Assembly: GCA_003439945.1 (NCBI GenBank)
Contig: QVRM01000972.1
Location: forward strand, 1-64,000
DNA length: 64,000 nucleotides
DNA from: Dermanyssus gallinae
Taxonomy: Eukaryota; Arthropoda; Arachnida; Mesostigmata; Dermanyssidae
Direction of reading: 5' to 3'
A model generated the notes under the pieces. It was not told where the DNA came from, searched no databases, and saw only the letters and a list, made by a program, of their open reading frames with translations. The translations under genes and the position numbers were made by a program. This document shows positions 40,603 through 51,565 of this stretch, in pieces (position 1 is the first letter of the stretch; every line of letters begins with the position of its first letter).

Positions 40603-42313
40603 CGCCTAAGTGGCCTAGCGATTGAAGTCTTGTATTGGAGCATACGGTTAGGCCTAGCAAACCTTTGATGTATCGATATACCGGTTAGCTGGACAATTGT
40701 TACACGGAAACACGTGAACGTATGTGAGTCTTGTTTCATACGCATGGCAGCCATGTCCTTTATTTTCTGATACGCTGCAACGTTTGTCGACTTTGTTTTA
40801 TCCGTGTCGCAAGAGCCTTGTCAAAGAAACGATTGTCTCGCAGGGCAACTTTACTTAGTCAACATGCACAATACTAGCTTCCTTGTTTGTCCGTCCGTCC
40901 GCTCGTTGTTCCGGCGTGAGTTGACTCCCAGAAAGAGTACTATAATCGCTCTTTTAATGCATCCAGGTATGCTGTCTTCTAAGCGAGGCTATCGCATTGC
41001 ATTTGATTGTCAGTGCAAAACCCTGCAATTTCGATGTACAAGCAGTTGTTTGTGCTTATGCACTCGTTGAAGAAGTCTAGTGGAAATGGCCAGATGATGC
41101 TTCGGGGCCATTCAGGGCTGGTCATACATGCAATCTGTAGAGAGCGTGGCTGAGCGGATGGCTGCCGCATTAAGTGCTGGGTAGTGGCACTCCACGTCGC
41201 ACTATTAATGAAAGTAACGCTGCACTTCACGCACTATCCATACTATCCGCTAATTAGTGTATTAATGGTAATGGAAATAAAAGTGTGTTCTTTCTGCACA
41301 CATCTAAAGTAATCAATGAGGAGCATTTTCGAGCATTGTCCGAACTGTATTTTTTCATACGAGTGTAAATATGTAATACTAGACGTTTCTGATCCGCGGC
41401 CAAAGCAGGCGCCACTTCAGCTTAACCTGGCAAAATTTCTTTGTGAATCACCTTCGTAGATGTTTATCTGCATAGATGAAGCTTTTGTGTTGTTTAGGCG
41501 TTTGCCTGATGCGCCACGTTTGCGAGATCCACTAACTTGCTCGTGCGACGTTTTATCTAATCTATATCATTAAAATATAAAAAGTTGTCCACTTACTAGA
41601 AATAAAGAGAACAGAAAAAGACGTACAGTAACAGCCTGATTTGCTTAGCCCGCAAAACTAGTTTGCGCTAATTTAATTCAGTAGTTAAGCACACTTAGAT
41701 ACTACGCCCTAAAATATTCAGCTCAATCGAAAACGGCAAACGATCGTCGAGGATCCGTTGTGTCTCTTCTGTCATGGAACAAAGTGAGCAAGCATTCCAG
41801 TACGCCTATCAACTAAAATTAAAATATGTTCTGTTACATTAGCATGTATGTATTTTACGCACTCATATGGTATATACAAAGCAAGCCATTGTAGTATAAT
41901 AATGGTAGCAGCTGCTTTCGGTTGTCTTACATTCCAACGAAAGAGAGTGCAGCAATCTTTTCCGAGGACCCGAAGAGACAACCCAGTGGTACAAAGCGCA
42001 ATACTGCGAGCGGAGCGGGCAATAGATAATAATGCGTTAAGAATGCTCCTCATAATTGCAACGCATAAACGCATATGGTGGTCATAGCCTTAAGTGGTGC
42101 GGACGGATCAGTGAGGTTCTCTACATCTGAGCTTTTAGCTTTATACCCTTCTTTGTATACTTTCCATTCTCCATTAATTAAGGCGGTGTTCAAACTCCTG
42201 ACTTCCGGTAACGGGTAACAACGCTTTTCCTCTGTGACGTTGCTACGTGAACTTCTGTCAAACTTATGGAGATAATTTCTCTTTCACCCTAAATATAATC
42301 GCGTGATTGGTTA

Positions 42314-42316
<3 letters not shown>

Positions 42317-42366
<50 letters not shown>
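42317..42366. repeat. (TA)n microsatellite
   Basis: About 50 bp of TA dinucleotide in AT-rich DNA. Confidence 0.95.
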
Positions 42367-42369
<3 letters not shown>

Positions 42370-42654
42370 TTATAGACTGCTTTCTACACAAATAAATTAC
42401 ATTGAAATTCTAATAAAATCAGTTTTGCATCACCTTTTTGTCACACAGTGAAAGGATTAAGCGTAAACTTCTACTAATCAACTTTTAATTGGACCAGTTA
42501 GAAACGTCACTTTAATAAAAAGCAATACTTTGAAATTTTGATTGAATAGCAATGCGTTTCATTTTTTGAAAGTTGTGCTTTTCTTAAAGTACGTCTATTA
42601 GCGTTATAGAATCATTTTCGTAACATATATTGACCAGAGCAGATCCAATCTCCT

Positions 42655-42655
42655 G

Positions 42656-42740
<85 letters not shown>
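42655..42740. repeat. (TAA)n microsatellite
   Basis: About 28 pure AAT/TAA units; the poly-Ile frame on the minus strand is an artefact. Confidence 0.97.
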
Positions 42741-43183
42741 ACAGACGCCAACCTACGCGGCGCCTAGGCGCGCGCTTCGCCGAGTATTGATCCAGGGCCC
42801 CTGCACGAAATTGGGCACAGGATAGATTTCGCTTAGGTGTGTAAAGCCTTCTTCGCAACGGCACTTGAATGACGCCCTTGAAAGAGTAAACTAGGCACGC
42901 AACAATACTGATATGCAGGAAACCACGAAGACGACGGCGACGACAACGACCTTAAGGAAACAGACCCTAAGACACCTTTCAGGTTATGCCCGAGGAACAT
43001 TTTGAATGACCTCGAGGTACGCTCGAATTACCTCCAGGATTAATGAATTCATTAGTTCCTGTTACTCAGCAACATGTACGGTCTAGAAACGCGCATTGCA
43101 CCTGCACTCGCGGCATGTTCAGTAGCACAGTCCTAAATAAGCCTCTTAGCATTTGCAATGCGATAATGCCTCAAAACAATACT

Positions 43184-43184
43184 G

Positions 43185-43241
<57 letters not shown>
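43184..43241. repeat. (TA)n microsatellite
   Basis: About 57 bp of TA, about 50 bp before repeat copy 2. Confidence 0.95.
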
Positions 43242-43246
<5 letters not shown>

Positions 43247-43289
43247 TTTAATAAAGGGCGGGAAATGCTTTTAGGCACGCTGTGCAGGA

Positions 43290-43640
43290 CTACACGCCGG
43301 CTGGCGGCTCGATGTTTACCAAGGTCTTTGTATTTGTACCAGGCCTTTGTATCTTTACCTGCTAAAACCCTCATACCTCCTGTCATCCCCTATAACCGGG
43401 TCCTATAGGTGAAACTAGTAATGCTCACAGTTAATGGGGATAGGGCGCAGGGCCTTAAACACATTTCGGGCTCTCAGCACACATTTACCGCCCACCGGAC
43501 TGCTTTTTACATTGCTTCATAAACGGACCCCCATGTGCAATGGTGGGGGTCTCCTCCGGTCGCCACCGGACTCGGGCGCAGGGTCTAGCCAAAGAGAATG
43601 TGAAACGGGCAACGCTGCAATCCAATTGCCACAACGAACT
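43290..43640 (+). repeat. Interspersed repeat, copy 2
   Basis: Homologous to 39480-39755 in the opposite orientation. Shared features are CATTTCGGGCTCTCAGCAC-like sequence, GGACTGCTTTTTACATTGCTT and a GGGGGTCTCCTCCGGTCGC block. No coding domain recognised. Confidence 0.55.
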
Positions 43641-44705
43641 CCTGCACAGCAGTAGGATACATTTGCCGGTTGATGTTTATTTCACAGCATTACAGTTAGC
43701 TAACCTGATCTGATAACGAAGTGTTTCGGTCCGTTTCACCGCTGGCTTTGCAGTAGTGGCGCGGCTCTGTTTGCGTGTCGGCTTTTTCGGTTGACATATA
43801 CGGCTTCACACTGTGTATTCAACAGACTGTGTTTAATGCTGGTGGGTAATGTCATCGCCGTCGTCGACACTCCGAACCGGAGGTTCTAGCGGCCCCGGCG
43901 CACACTTCAGCCGGAAACGAGAATGCACATTTGCCGTCGACCGCAGAAAGCAAACTCACTGAAATTAGTTTGAGTGACCCGGCTACAATATCGGCCTGCA
44001 TGAACCTCTTGGGGTTATCCGTGTGTGTGATAGTTAGAACCTGCGGTTATATATTCCGTTCATACTCATCTGTATCGCCATATACTTTTTTCCATGCTCT
44101 AGAAGGTTTCGGCAATGTATGAAACACAAGTAGTATCATTCCGGCTGCAACTTTTTACCAACACAGTGGTAACTGTAGTAGGTTTAAATTACTATAGACT
44201 CCTTGCAAATATTTGTAAATGTATGAAACAACATACTGTTGTATTTGTGTATATAATAAATAAACTTTGTTCAACAACAAAAAAAAAATGCGTGACCCGT
44301 GTGGGACTCACTTACAAACTCCCTAAGCCCGCATTCCTATTTACTTTCCGAGGCTCGGCAATGCTTGGCATTTCTTCGAATCTGTGGCAGAGCCGTCTCT
44401 GCCATTCTCCTCGATTCGGCTCAGTCGACGGCCGTCGCCTGCATATTTACGTGAGGCCAGAGATACATCTGCCTACCTGCCGAGTGGTAAGGAGCAGCGG
44501 CCTTATCAGTGATTCATGACAAAATCCGTATATCGATAGACTAAACGCGTATATCCTTGCTGGCGTCACGTGCGCGGGCTAACGTTGCCAATATCGCGTG
44601 ACCCAGAAAAAATAGACGCAACTATGTGCTACCTGTATGCTTATACATGAGGTAGTAGGCTTATACATCACAAATGTATATATATCTACATACATGTACA
44701 TACAA

Positions 44706-44737
<32 letters not shown>

Positions 44738-44787
44738 TTCGTAAGATTTGTACGTGTACAATCAACATTTAGTATATATATATAACA
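43641..44787. other. Intergenic, no gene recognised
   Basis: Chance ORFs only (plus 43931-44122, plus 44115-44519). (TA)n at 44709-44739. The mariner element begins at 44790. Confidence 0.5.
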
Positions 44788-44789
44788 TA

Positions 44790-46110
44790 CATAGTGTGTT
44801 CAAAACGTATCGCGACTTTTGTGTTTTTTCAAAAATTATTAATTTATTCATGAATATCTATTTTGTCCCCTTCAAAGTAATCCCCATGAGATATTATACA
44901 CTTGTGCCAACGGTTTTTCCAATCTTCGAAGCACTTCAAAAAACCATTTTTCTTTATCTTGTTCAGCTCCTCCTTCGATGCCGTCTTTATCTCGTCAAGC
45001 GTAGCGTAACGTCGTCCTTTCATGGGCCTCTTCAGTTTAGGGAACAAGAAAAAGTCACAGGGGGCCAGATCTGGGGAATACGGTGGCTGCGGCATCATTA
45101 GTGTGTTGTTTTTGGCCAAAAACTCGCGCACAAGCAACGATGTGTGAGCAGGGGCGTTATCGTGGTGCAAAAGCCAATTTTTGTTCTTCCACAAATCCGG
45201 GCGTTTCTGGCGGATTGCTTCGCGCAAATTGCGCATAACTTGCAGGTAATATTCCTTATTGACCGTTCTACCCTGTGGCAAGAACTCATGATGCACCACG
45301 CCCCTGCAATCGAAGAAAACTGTCAGCAAAACTTTCACATTCGACCGAACTTGGCGCGCTTTTTTCGGTCTTGGTTCGTGCGGCAGCTTCCATTGAGATG
45401 ATTGAGCTTTGGTTTCCACGTCATAACCATAAACCCACGATTCGTCACCAGTTATGACCCTCTGGAGCAAATTTGGGTCGTCGCGGACAGAGTCCAACAT
45501 CTCATTAGCAATGTTCATGCGATGCTGTTTTTGGTCGCAATTGAGCAATTTTGGTACGAATTTCGCGGCGACCCGTCTCATGCCCAAATCATTGATAAAA
45601 ATCGAATGGCACGAGCCAATCGATATGTTTAGGTCCTCAGCAACTTCTCTAACGGTGATTCGACGATTGGCCAATACCATTTTCTCCACTTCATTAATTT
45701 TTTCGTCTGTTGTTGAAGTGCTCGGGCGTCCGGCACGCTCTTCGTCGTTCACATCTTCTCGGCCTTCTGAGAACATTTTGTACCACCGATAAACGTTGCT
45801 TCGGTCCAAGGTAGCTTCTCCGTATGCCACAGTCAACATTCGGAATGCATCCGCGCACTTAATTTCGTTTTTCACACAAAATTTGATACAGGTTCTTTGA
45901 TCCATTTTTTTGAATAGGTAAAAATCGAAGACGATCCAAAACACGTGCAAGCAAAGCAGCTGTCAACAATTAAGTGAACATTCAAAATGGCCGAGCTTGT
46001 CGGCATAAGTGAGAGACATGAGTACCAACATAACGCCACAAAAAATCGAAATTCGAATATACGTAACCCGCGAAAATTCAAAAGTCGCGATACGTTTTGA
46101 ACACACCTCG
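44790..46110 (-). mobile_element. Intact mariner element
   Basis: Cut-and-paste DNA transposon of the mariner family, 1321 bp. The terminal inverted repeats are 32 bp (44790-44821 and 46079-46110), matching at 29 of 32 positions; the mismatches are bases 2-4 of the left end. Both sides are flanked by the expected TA target duplication (44788-44789 and 46111-46112). The transposase reading frame between them is unbroken. The repeats begin CGAGGTGTGTTC on the right end. Intact structure in otherwise decayed surroundings suggests a recent insertion. Confidence 0.95.
44844..45905 (-). CDS. mariner transposase, apparently intact (353 aa)
   Basis: DDE/D transposase that excises and reinserts its own element at TA sites. 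The start chosen is the MDQRTCIKFC methionine at 45905, the usual mariner position; an upstream in-frame ATG at 45950 adds 15 residues with no counterpart in the family. Length 353 aa fits mariner (about 345-355). Visible parts: N-terminal helix-turn-helix DNA-binding region to about residue 110, first catalytic Asp in TGDESW, second in HHDNAPAH, third in YSPDLAPCD. There are 34 residues between the second and third, the D,D34D signature. The GDESWVYGYDVETK and RSNVKVLLTVFFD wording resembles the vertumnana-type branch (from memory). No stops or frameshifts. It could be active, or could supply transposase to other copies. Confidence 0.93.
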   Translation of the reverse strand: MDQRTCIKFCVKNEIKCADAFRMLTVAYGEATLDRSNVYRWYKMFSEGREDVNDEERAGRPSTSTTDEKINEVEKMVLANRRITVREVAEDLNISIGSCHSIFINDLGMRRVAAKFVPKLLNCDQKQHRMNIANEMLDSVRDDPNLLQRVITGDESWVYGYDVETKAQSSQWKLPHEPRPKKARQVRSNVKVLLTVFFDCRGVVHHEFLPQGRTVNKEYYLQVMRNLREAIRQKRPDLWKNKNWLLHHDNAPAHTSLLVREFLAKNNTLMMPQPPYSPDLAPCDFFLFPKLKRPMKGRRYATLDEIKTASKEELNKIKKNGFLKCFEDWKNRWHKCIISHGDYFEGDKIDIHE

Positions 46111-46112
46111 TA

Positions 46113-46863
46113 CACACATGTATATAGATTATATACATGCATATCTGGATATGTATGGGAATCCCCGTATGCAGCTATGAGAACAGGGAGTCCCCTTAAT
46201 TAGCGGCAGAAGCGGCAGCATTAACAACCGCCGTCACTACCGTTGTTGTTGTTGTTGCTGAAGTTGGTGTTGGTACTGGTAGTGTTGTTGTCGTAATCGT
46301 CGTCGTCGTATGGTGACCGTGTCGAAGGTGCCGAGCCATGAAGAAGTACCGAAACGTCGCGTAGTCCGGTGCGGCGTGTCCAGCGTCCCAGCCGGCCCCC
46401 CTTATTACACTGGCGTACATAAATGGCCGTGCTGGCTACGGGCCGGCGTCACTCTATGAGAGCCGGTTGCAAAGGCGGCCACTTAGCAACGCACTGTTAG
46501 CCTAAGCAGCTCAGGGGGCTGGCTGGAGCGTAATTAAATTCGCCACCCCCCCCCCCCCCACCCGCTCCCCGAGCGCGCTTCACCTCGTAAGTATGGCTCA
46601 GCGCCGGCGGCTGTGGAGGCGCCGGGGGGCGACACCATCGGGGCCCGGGGGCTTGCTTCTTCTCAGCTTGACCTCCCGTCCTCGGTCGGTCGCTCGCTCG
46701 CCCCCTCCTTCAGCTGGATGGCTTCAGTGCGCATCTCAGCATCTGCCGTTCGCCTGCCGCGCTGTCGCCGTCTTGGCGCGTAGTTTATTTTGTCCAAGTC
46801 TCTCCACGACGAGGCTGTCTTCATTTTGATGACCTTCTATTGATCCTGACTGAAAAAAGGATG

Positions 46864-46897
<34 letters not shown>

Positions 46898-47589
46898 TTT
46901 ATAGATATAAAAAAATTGCGTTGGAAGATTAAATAAAAAGTATTTTTTTATAAATATATTTAAGAACGTGTTGATCCACTGCTATATAGCTACATCTTAA
47001 CTGGGATAGAGAGCAGACAAACAGAAGACGAGAAAAACTAACTAAATTTTACGAGCTGTATATTAGGATGTTGTATGCAGCTTTTTATGCTCACCTGGTG
47101 GATAGCACAATGTGAACAATTAGATGAGACGGCCGGATCAGTCGGGTCTGACCGGGTGCGAAAGTCGCGTGATGTCACTCGGTACTCGGGGACTGGCTTC
47201 TTAAAGCTAGCACCCGTCGCAGGAAAGTGATTACTAGCCTTAATTTGTGCCTACCTACCTCATGGTTTTACAATGCTGTTTATAACGTAAAGTGTATAAA
47301 ATATAAGTTGAACGCTACAACTGCAGTACAGTGTTGTTCAGAGTTCTACAAGGAGTGTAAGTCTTGTAGGTATGGGGAGCCGCCCGATTGTGATCTGTTC
47401 TGACAGAACTGACTCGAGCCTAACAACCTACACACGCCTGTTTGGTAAATAATTACTGAATTAGCAACGATCCTTCAGCTGTTGAGGGTGAATCTGCCCT
47501 TTAAGGTTGAAAAAGTAAGTCAGGTCCTGCGCTCTCCTTCAAGAGCAAAAAGGGCGGGGCCAGATTAGGTGTACTATAAGCATTGGGTA
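46113..47589. other. Intergenic with a short GC-rich patch
   Basis: (GTT/GTC)n at 46235-46310, a poly-C run at 46545-46559, and a GC-rich patch at about 46560-46760 containing CTCGTAAGTATGG, a perfect 5' splice-site consensus at 46588. Because no exon or start can be tied to it, I do not call a gene. (TA)n at 46867-46896. Nothing recognised after 46900. Confidence 0.4.
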
Positions 47590-48920
47590 CAGTCTGCACT
47601 GCTCTCGCCAATTATTTTTGTGATTTCTTCAACAATAAGATCATACAGGCAGGACAAATGTTAGAAGCCTGGCATATCGCCAGGCTTACTTTGTTATTCA
47701 AGAGCAAGCATGGCAATGACAAAGGGGAGACCTAAACTCACACCGCGGTATAGCACCAGAAAGCACGCCAAGTTAGACCTGCATACGTGGTTATAAAACG
47801 GATCAAGGACTTAGTGAACCAGGTGCTTCCGCAGGAGCAATTCCGCTTCCGGAGAGGTCACGTGATGCAATACACTTGCTTCAGTCTGAGCTAGAATGAG
47901 CTGTGGCAAAACCCGGTAGCCATTTGTACGCACCCTCTTTATAGACTGCGTCAAAGCCTTCAACAAAGCACCTCAAGATCTTAAGTAATTTCGATACGCA
48001 GGGGTGGTTGGCGACTCTCTTTTGAGCGTAATTTCGAGCTTCTTGATGATGAAAACACCTTATTGGTACAGGGTGAGCAGCATGGGCTGTGGGTAGAGCA
48101 AAATTTGGGAACCCCGGAAGGGGACGCACTAAGCTACGTCTTCTTCACTCCTCTGCTCGCCGATTATTTTGGCTATGTTTGACAGGAGTGTCATAACATA
48201 GTTTTGATGATTTAAGAGGGCTGGGAGTCAACGACATGAAGACCAGTGATGTGAAAATCAAAAGAGGGGGTCGATTAGATGCCGAAGACGTTATACAATG
48301 CGGCAGTCATCCGTGGAATTTGTCAACGTCAGGCTCCATTATACTGAGACGACCTTCACTGCGAACATCGTAGATATACCGCGCACAGCCCTATTCTCTA
48401 ATTATGGAGAGATCGGAGACGTCCGGCGACTGTCCGTCCCGACTGCCATAGTTCTCTTTCATCTCAAGATTGTTTTAAGGCTGATGTATGGTAATGACAT
48501 AATATGGGGCTAGCTCACTCGGGAAAACTTTGCTTGGTTTGGAAGATGTTTCACAGTGTACATTTACTTTGCTCGTCAATGCGTGTAAGGGGACGCGTTG
48601 TCTACCAAATATTAGGATTTGCTATTTAGATACTTCAATTGAGGTTGAAGAGGCCGCGCACAGTACCATTCAAAAGCTTTGCCTCAAAATGGCAAAATAA
48701 AGTTGAACCAGTCAAGGGCTGTTTATTTTTATATATTTTATATCTAGTTATTTTTAGTGCCTCTCACTTTTAGTCTGGTCTTGCGTGCGACAATTGCCAT
48801 GTCTATATCAGACACATAGTTCATGGCTATCATCTGTTGGAATACGAACTTTCACAAGGAGTACATTGTCAACACAACACGAAGACACTCTGTCAACTGT
48901 GCTCCCAAGCGTGAACGAAG
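47590..48920 (+). mobile_element. LINE family D, second copy, more complete but decayed
   Basis: Plus-strand blocks: LANYFCDFFNNKIIQAGQ with EAWHIARLTLLFKSK (start of reverse transcriptase); VLPQEQFRFRRGHVMQYTC (the EQ.GFR.G box); LLSVISSFLMMKTPYW; then the region shared with 38510-39175: VKIKRGGRLDAEDVIQCG, YTETTFTANIVDIPRTALF, YGEIGDVRRLSVPTAIVLFHLKIV; and CDNCHVYIRHIVHGYH near 48790-48830. Many stops and frame changes, and the catalytic YADD is gone. Same orientation as the first copy, 9.4 kb away. Confidence 0.75.
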
Positions 48921-50189
48921 TACTACGCGCCTGCTTGCCTGGCTCTTAAAAAGAATCATCTACTAATATGTCTCTGCAAAGATATTTAACTAACGTTATT
49001 GTAGCCGAAATGAAACAGTATTCTCACTCATTCGTGTTGCGTTACGCGACGTTACGCAACACTGACATAAACCGATATGAGTCAAAAACAGCGCAAACAT
49101 AACGGTTGCCAAAACAAGCTTGTAATAGACTGATCGCCGATAAAATAGCACTAAAGCAGCTTTCAGTATTCCCAAGAGATAACGTACTGGAAACATTAAG
49201 ACACCGGGCAAGATGAATCTTAGATGATCAGACCTCAGATTGGATACGCAACATAATAAACGACGTTGTTCCCGTATCATAATTATTAAACATCGACGGT
49301 TCGTTTTCTTGTAACTTTGATGATCTCCACCTGCTTTACGAGTCACATTTTGTTGTCTCATAAACAACTTAGCCCTATATATTTGGCCATATAGCCATAT
49401 ATAAGAGTGTGTGTGTGAGAGAGAGTTTTAGACGATACTCAAATGAAAAAGGAGTGCCGAAACGAGAACCTGTTGCAATATCTAAGCTTTGACTGCTCGA
49501 GGAATAAAGATTTGTGGTCGCTTAGCGCCTCTAGGTAAAGGACGACCATCTATTTAAATGCAGGCGCTCGCACGGCGCTTGCAAGCCAGGAATCGCGTAT
49601 CTGCGTACGAACACTGAGCGCTTACCTTCGCATTACGGGACCGCAATTCCAAAGAAATGAAAACGAATTTCATGTGTCTTTCAAGAAAGGAGAGCCAAGG
49701 TCAAGAGGAAGCTAAACGTGCGGAGTGCCTACATTTGTTCGCACAATATATATTCGCTACGAAGTAACTTGGGAAATGAACACCGAGTTTGTAAAAAAAT
49801 GGCAAACGTGTAAACAAGTTGCGTTTTACACTACGCTACTATAGTCTGCTAACTTGGCATGCCATTTTATCTGTAGAAATTATTTTCACTATGCAGTAAC
49901 GGTTACTTTGGTAGTCGATATCTGTAGATTTCCTTCGTTGGATGTGTTAGCCTTCCGTCTGCACTTCCAGAGAAATTTGTCATCTTAACTAGGTTGCTCG
50001 GCCTCTATGCAGTCGGTGTTTCCAAATCGTATTTCCTTCTCATTCAATGTAATGGTGCATTGTGCACGTACGCACAGTATATATATATATATATATAAAA
50101 TATTGTGATGATTTATTAATCAATTACAATACGTTTGCACACTCGGCAGTGGTCGCCTTAATAAAAATGGTGGTAAAAAGGTGTCACGT
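48921..50189. other. Intergenic, no gene recognised
   Basis: AT-rich sequence with a short (GT)n/(GA)n run at 49408-49425. The minus 48996-49367 frame (123 codons) has no recognisable domain. Confidence 0.5.
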
Positions 50190-50530
50190 GAAGTTAAGAG
50201 TCAGTTGTCCGTGTCCTTGCGTGATGGTAGCCCCCGCTCTTATGGACCCGGTGCGAGCGGTATATCCTCAAGGTTCCTTGCAAAGTTAAAACGGTGAGAT
50301 CCATAAGATTCCTCTTCGTGACGCCGAGCCCCAAGAGCGTCCTCGCAGATTCGGAGTCCCATACACCACTCATAGAGATAGTGATGGATCCGAATCTGCG
50401 AGGTTTTTGCGGGTCGGGGAGCGCCGCTCTTAGGAACTCGACGTCATATTTGGCGATCTTGTCTTGCCGTGCTTTTGCCAGGTCCCGGTTCGGGCCGTAT
50501 ATATATATATATATACGTTTTGGCAAGAAG
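50190..50530 (-). mobile_element. Non-LTR retrotransposon C-terminal fragment
   Basis: The minus-strand frame reads DLAKARQDKIAKYDVEFLRA, then a block ending TISMSGVWDSESARTLLGLG and DLTVLTLQGTLRIYRSHRVH. Pattern K..KY..L....., a short strand with G.., S..LL..LG, then LT..AL.GS..IY is typical of the end of polyproteins in several non-LTR families, downstream of the nuclease-like core. No reverse transcriptase is attached. A (TA)n tract at 50498-50515 marks the 5' break. Confidence 0.45.
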
Positions 50531-51483
50531 GCAAAATATCCCTATTCGCAAATAAAGTAGTATTGAATTCTACCTAACATAGTCTTATAACGTACTAATT
50601 ATTATCTTTTTAACAGAACCTTTGTTATACGTCCACGCAGAAGTTTTTCCGAATTTTACATGCAATCAAATCGCCGGCTATTGAACCCGGCAGATAGTAT
50701 CTGCTTGAGAGGGTCAGCGACTAGTTACAAGAAAGTAGATCACGCTGAGTCTGCTGGTGGTGATCCTCGAACTCCTTGGATATTCAAGCAAAAACGATTG
50801 AATAAATCGTTGGCGAAAGATCCTAGTTTACCAAGGTCAAGGCGGTTTGCTGTACGGGTGCGTCCAAAAACGTATCAAAGTAGCTGAAGCCTATTGATGG
50901 AAATTGGCGCTACCAGTGCCGTCGGAGAGGCATCTGAGACCAAACGCAGCTACCCAGCACGCCGAGAACTTGAGGCGGGAACGGCGCTAGTAGAAATTGT
51001 GACTCCGCTTGAAAATACGCGTGAAGACCGACTCAGCGCGGCAGTCGGGCCGCTCCCAATCTACGCATGCATAGAACACCCAACGAACGCTTTTCGTACC
51101 GTACGACGTCTGCTAACATTAAATTTAAACACGAACGAACAAACGGAATGAGCCGTCATGGGAACGCGTAGAGAACGCGCATTATTTTTTCATGAGGTTG
51201 ACGAATGCGTGATCAGAATCTACTAGGTCCGCCTAGACGTGCAGCGTGCATGCATTCCTAATCGTCGCAAATATTTAATGTTCATGGTTCGTGTGTCTGG
51301 CGGAGCTGCGTTTCCTGCGGACCGCGCCGCGTCTATGTGTGATCAGCTCATTCAAGTGTGCTCATTCCAGCTGTAGTTAAGACCGGCAATCTCGACTTGT
51401 CTGTCGCGCAAAGATGAATCCACACAGGATGCAGAGCTTTCTCTGCGGGGCACACTTCACGCCTTGGTCGCCCGCCGATATGC

Positions 51484-51560
<77 letters not shown>

Positions 51561-51565
51561 TAATA
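51484..51565. repeat. (TAA)n microsatellite
   Basis: About 27 ATA/TAA units with one TGA variant near the end. Confidence 0.97.

Larger units (their letters stand above)
39756..43289. other. Intergenic, no gene recognised
   Basis: This stretch holds the tandem unit at 40327-40602 and simple repeats at 42317-42366 and 42655-42740. ORFs are short and unrecognised (for example minus 40979-41230 and minus 41772-42074). Confidence 0.5.

Noticed and set aside
46588..46596. Perfect GTAAGTAT donor as evidence of a host exon
   Set aside because: No open frame, acceptor or promoter could be tied to it. A single consensus donor is expected by chance in 64 kb.
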